Source of the DNA: SG8-30 sp963710135
Lineage (GTDB): Bacteria; Pseudomonadota; Gammaproteobacteria; Steroidobacterales; Steroidobacteraceae
DNA length: 64,000 bases
Direction of reading: 5' to 3'
Assembly (NCBI GenBank): GCA_963710135.1
Contig: CAVPYY010000006.1
Coordinates: 434,001 to 498,000 of the forward strand
The notes beneath the pieces are model-generated. The model saw only the letters and a list, made by a program, of their open reading frames with translations. It was not told the DNA's origin and did no database searches. The stretch's first letter is position 1, and each line of letters opens with the position of its first letter. The position numbers and the translations under genes are program-made. This document shows positions 61,654-64,000 of this stretch, piece by piece.

Positions 61654-62048
61654 CCACCCGCCGCCAGCAGGCCCTGCGCTGGACGGTGCTGGCCATCTGG
61701 GCCCTGCTTGGCCTGTCGGTACTGCCGTGGCTGCTGCCCGAGGGGGACAGCTCACTGCCCTATGTGGCGCTGGCATTCGTGCTCGGGCCGCTGCTGCTGC
61801 CGCTGCGCGGCCTTTGGCTTGCGCGCCGCTACACCTATCGTTGGGCTCCCCTCGCGCTGGCTCCAGTGATGCTGGTGGCCTTGACCGAGTTCGTCGCCAA
61901 TGCGGCATCGCGCGGCTACGCCCTCGCCTCGAGCATTCTGGCTTTCGCGGCACTGGCGGCCATCGTCGCCGCGCTGCGTGCGGGGTCGGTGCGTGGCGAC
62001 CCGCAGATCAAGGCAGCTCGAGCACCTGCTTCGCCAGGGGAATCGTGA
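61650..62048 (+). CDS. DUF2069 family membrane protein
   Basis: A 132-residue protein with about four hydrophobic segments (AIWALLGLSVLPWLLP, VALAFVLGPLLLPLRGLWLARRYTYRWAPL, LVALTEFVANAASRGYALASSILAFAALAAIVAAL). This matches DUF2069, which follows wrbA and precedes hda in many gammaproteobacteria. GTG at 61650 overlaps the wrbA stop. The 3' end overlaps convergent hda by 41 nt. Confidence 0.88.
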   Translation: MTTRRQQALRWTVLAIWALLGLSVLPWLLPEGDSSLPYVALAFVLGPLLLPLRGLWLARRYTYRWAPLALAPVMLVALTEFVANAASRGYALASSILAFAALAAIVAALRAGSVRGDPQIKAARAPASPGES

Positions 62049-62700
62049 GCCGCCGCTGGGTGGCGAGCGATGCCGCGTCGAGCCGGTCCAGCAGGCGGCA
62101 GAGCGCGCCGAAATCGCGCGGGGCGTGACGCTGCAGGAACGCCAGCGTCTCCGGCGGCAGCTCGAGCCCCAGCGCATGCGCCCTGCCCAGCAGGGCGTCC
62201 CCCTGCTCGGCCTCCGGCAGCGGCTTCAGCACGTGCTGGCTGGCGGCGCTGAAACGCGAGGCCAGGTCGGCCAGCCCGAAAGGTACGCGCGCGGGCAGGT
62301 TCAGGGCCGACAGCACCAGCCGCCCGCCCTGCTCCTGCAGTTCGTTGTGCAGGGAGAACAGGGCGCGTTCCCAGCCGGCATTCCCGGCGACCCGGTCGAC
62401 GTCGTCGAGCAGCACGGCGTCGAGGCGCTCGTAGTTCGCAAGCAGCGCCGGCCCGGCCGCCATCGTGCGCGCCAGCGGCACGTACGCGACGGGATGCCCG
62501 TGATCACCGAGCCGTACGCAGGTTGCCTGCAGCAGGTGGGTCTTGCCGGCACCCGCCGGGCCGGCTATCCAAAGCACCGGCTGCCGCGGACCCGTCCGGA
62601 GGGCGCACAGCTCTTCCACCGCGGCGAGATTGCTGCCGGCGCGAAATGTCTCGAAGCGCGACGACACTTCGAGCTGCACGCCGAGGGGCAGCTGCTGCAT
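62008..62700 (-). CDS. hda: DnaA regulatory inactivator Hda
   Basis: A 230-residue AAA+ DnaA-like protein that promotes hydrolysis of DnaA-ATP at the replication clamp. The start MQQLPLGVQLEVSSRFETFRAGSNLAAV holds a clamp-binding motif (QLPLGV). WIAGPAGAGKTHLLQATCVRLGDHG is an intact Walker A, and RLDAVLLDDVDRVAGN is the Walker B. It lies 5 nt after the PgsA-like gene. Confidence 0.92.
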   Translation of the reverse strand: MQQLPLGVQLEVSSRFETFRAGSNLAAVEELCALRTGPRQPVLWIAGPAGAGKTHLLQATCVRLGDHGHPVAYVPLARTMAAGPALLANYERLDAVLLDDVDRVAGNAGWERALFSLHNELQEQGGRLVLSALNLPARVPFGLADLASRFSAASQHVLKPLPEAEQGDALLGRAHALGLELPPETLAFLQRHAPRDFGALCRLLDRLDAASLATQRRLTIPLAKQVLELP

Positions 62701-62705
62701 GCGTC

Positions 62706-63272
62706 TCAGGCCAGCCGGCGGCGTTCGCGCGACACGGCGATCGCCTTGCGGGTGTAGATCGAGACGTAGTCGATGCCGCTGACGACGGTGGTGACGAACA
62801 TGGCCGCGCCAAGCACGATCACCACGCTGCCGGGCACCAGCGTGCTGGCCGCGTTCGCGATGACCATGAGAACGTACACGAGTTGCAGGACCGTATTCAG
62901 CTTGCTCGGCAGCGTCGGGCGGCCCTCCAGTGGCCCGAACAGCGCCCGGTACACTGCGGCACCACCGGCGATCACCAGGTCACGCGCCACCGCCACCGCG
63001 GCCAGCCAGAACGGCACCATGCCAAGCACCGTGAGGGTGATGAAGACGCTGACCAGCAGCAGCTTGTCGGCAACGGGATCGAGGATCTTGCCCAGCTCGG
63101 TGGTCCACTCGAAGCGCTTCGCCAGGTACCCGTCCAGACCGTCGGAAACCGCCGCGACCAGAAACAGCAGCAGCGTCCAGCCGTAGCGCTCGTCGATCAG
63201 CGTCCAGACGACCGGGACTGTCAGCAGGATCCGCAGTACGCAGATGAGATTTGGAATGCTGGAGAGGGTCAC
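62706..63272 (-). CDS. CDP-alcohol phosphatidyltransferase (PgsA-like)
   Basis: A 188-residue membrane protein. The catalytic motif AVSDGLDGYLAKRFEWTTELGKILDPVADKLLL is complete. About four or five membrane helices. PgsA makes phosphatidylglycerophosphate; the short length and the DGLDG motif fit PgsA-type enzymes, but other polar head groups are not excluded. It overlaps the DUF2066 gene by 4 nt (ATGA) and continues into hda. Confidence 0.88.
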   Translation of the reverse strand: MTLSSIPNLICVLRILLTVPVVWTLIDERYGWTLLLFLVAAVSDGLDGYLAKRFEWTTELGKILDPVADKLLLVSVFITLTVLGMVPFWLAAVAVARDLVIAGGAAVYRALFGPLEGRPTLPSKLNTVLQLVYVLMVIANAASTLVPGSVVIVLGAAMFVTTVVSGIDYVSIYTRKAIAVSRERRRLA

Positions 63273-64000
63273 GGCTGCCAGCGGAAAACATAGTCGCCTT
63301 CTGGCTGTGGCCGCAGCCGCCGGTCTGACTGCAAGGCGCGCAGCAGCGCCGCCGCGTCACCCCGCACGGTGACCGCGAACACGACGCTGTCCGGGCCGAC
63401 CTCGCGAACCGTCAGGTCGCGCACCGCGGAGACCGAGCCGAGATACGACGACGCGGCCGTGAAGTCAGCGGCGCTGTTCACGCCCAGCAAGGTCAGCATG
63501 ACGTCCGCCGCGCTCGCGCCGGGCGCCGAGGCGTAGGTCTGCGCGTAGCGGTCCGCCGCGAGATGCACCCCCGCGTCCAGACCGCCGCGCGCCTGGAAGC
63601 TGCCCCCGGCGCCGGCGAAGCTCCAGTCGATGACGTAGCTGCCTCCCATCGGGCGGGCCTGGCCGACCAGGGCGCCCTGCAGGCCGGCCTCGCGCGCCGC
63701 CGCCGCCAGCGCGGCAAGGTCGCCCGCCCAGACCTGCTGCAGACGTTCGCGTCCAGCCTGAGAGCCCGCCGGCCAGCGCAGCGGCAGCCCGCGCTGCGCG
63801 GCGGCCGCCTCGACGGCGGCCCGTTCCGGCGCGTTGGAGGCGGCCGTGACCAGTTCGATGGCCCCACCCCGGTCCAGCGCCAGCCACACCTCGGTGACCG
63901 GGCGCTCGCTGCCCCAGTAGGGCAAGCCGGCGGCGGCGACGGCGCTGTCCAGCGCGTCCCGGTCGAAGACGATCGCCAGCCGGCCGCCGGCCACGCGCCG
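63269..64000 (-). CDS. DUF2066 domain protein (C-terminal part)
   Basis: The gene continues past the right edge, so only the last 243 residues or so are seen. LAIVFDRDALDSAVAAAGLPYWGSERPVTEVWLALDRGG is the DUF2066 core, found in a family of periplasmic proteins of unknown function next to hda in gammaproteobacteria. The rest includes a TY..APGASAADVMLTLLGVNSAADFTA segment. Translationally coupled to the PgsA-like gene. Confidence 0.85.
   Translation of the reverse strand, partial: RRVAGGRLAIVFDRDALDSAVAAAGLPYWGSERPVTEVWLALDRGGAIELVTAASNAPERAAVEAAAAQRGLPLRWPAGSQAGRERLQQVWAGDLAALAAAAREAGLQGALVGQARPMGGSYVIDWSFAGAGGSFQARGGLDAGVHLAADRYAQTYASAPGASAADVMLTLLGVNSAADFTAASSYLGSVSAVRDLTVREVGPDSVVFAVTVRGDAAALLRALQSDRRLRPQPEGDYVFRWQP

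Overview
The window is GC-rich (about two thirds by eye) and carries the gene order of a gammaproteobacterial chromosome. The run queG / nnrD-tsaE-amiB-mutL-miaA-hfq-hflX-hflK-hflC-DUF2065-purA, followed further on by rnr-rlmB and rpsF-rpsR-(DUF2232), is the same backbone seen around 94-95 min in E. coli. LptF/LptG-PepA-HolC-ValS, PcnB-FolK-PanB-PanC and WrbA-DUF2069-Hda point the same way. The lipid genes (a long bifunctional fatty acyl-CoA reductase and a WS/DGAT) recall marine or hydrocarbon-associated lineages such as Marinobacter, Nevskiales or Solimonadaceae. I cannot place it more precisely.

Layout. 0-4 kb: ribosomal protein operon (S6, S18, start of a DUF2232 protein) behind a sigma70-like promoter and a probable S6:S18-binding leader, then rlmB and rnr. 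4.1 kb: tRNA-Leu(CAG). 4.3-13.5 kb: an accessory block with a TonB-dependent receptor, a divergent wax-ester pair (fatty acyl-CoA reductase and wax synthase), a TPR protein, a phasin, a patatin lipase and an unknown gene. 13.5-26.1 kb: the purA...nnrD superoperon and divergent queG. 26.1-31.2 kb: a secreted glutathione peroxidase and the pcnB-folK-dNK-panB-panC operon, then tRNA-Glu(CTC) on the other strand. 31.4-38.4 kb: small modules, including a sulfotransferase-like/class IV aminotransferase pair, a TspO-like protein, cytochrome c' with cytochrome b561, a VOC protein, an SbtA/SbtB-type bicarbonate transporter pair and an RDD protein. 38.4-43 kb: lptF-lptG and divergent pepA-holC-unknown. 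43.0-44.9 kb: a 106-bp tandem repeat, a structured palindromic repeat and an IS4-type element lie between holC and valS. 45-52.5 kb: valS, then moxR-DUF58-transglutaminase-mtfA. 52.5-60 kb: an MFS protein, a second copy of the structured repeat within a palindrome cluster, prfC, rimI, a family-4 uracil-DNA glycosylase, pssA, proS and a lytic transglycosylase. 60-64 kb: acylphosphatase, a lipoprotein, wrbA, DUF2069, hda, a PgsA-like protein and DUF2066.

Sequence quality. Reading frames of several housekeeping genes (mutL, pcnB, mtfA, the uracil-DNA glycosylase, proS and above all valS) are broken by single-base indels, nearly all +1 insertions. Between the breaks the protein sequence stays well conserved. 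This looks like uncorrected insertion-type sequencing error rather than gene decay, and such genes are reported as disrupted coding regions.

The parts most worth a second look are the wax-ester block, the sulfotransferase/aminotransferase pair (which resembles a split form of plant fusion proteins), SbtA/SbtB in a non-cyanobacterial setting, and the two-copy 87-nt structured repeat whose flanking palindromes also occur at the ends of the IS element.
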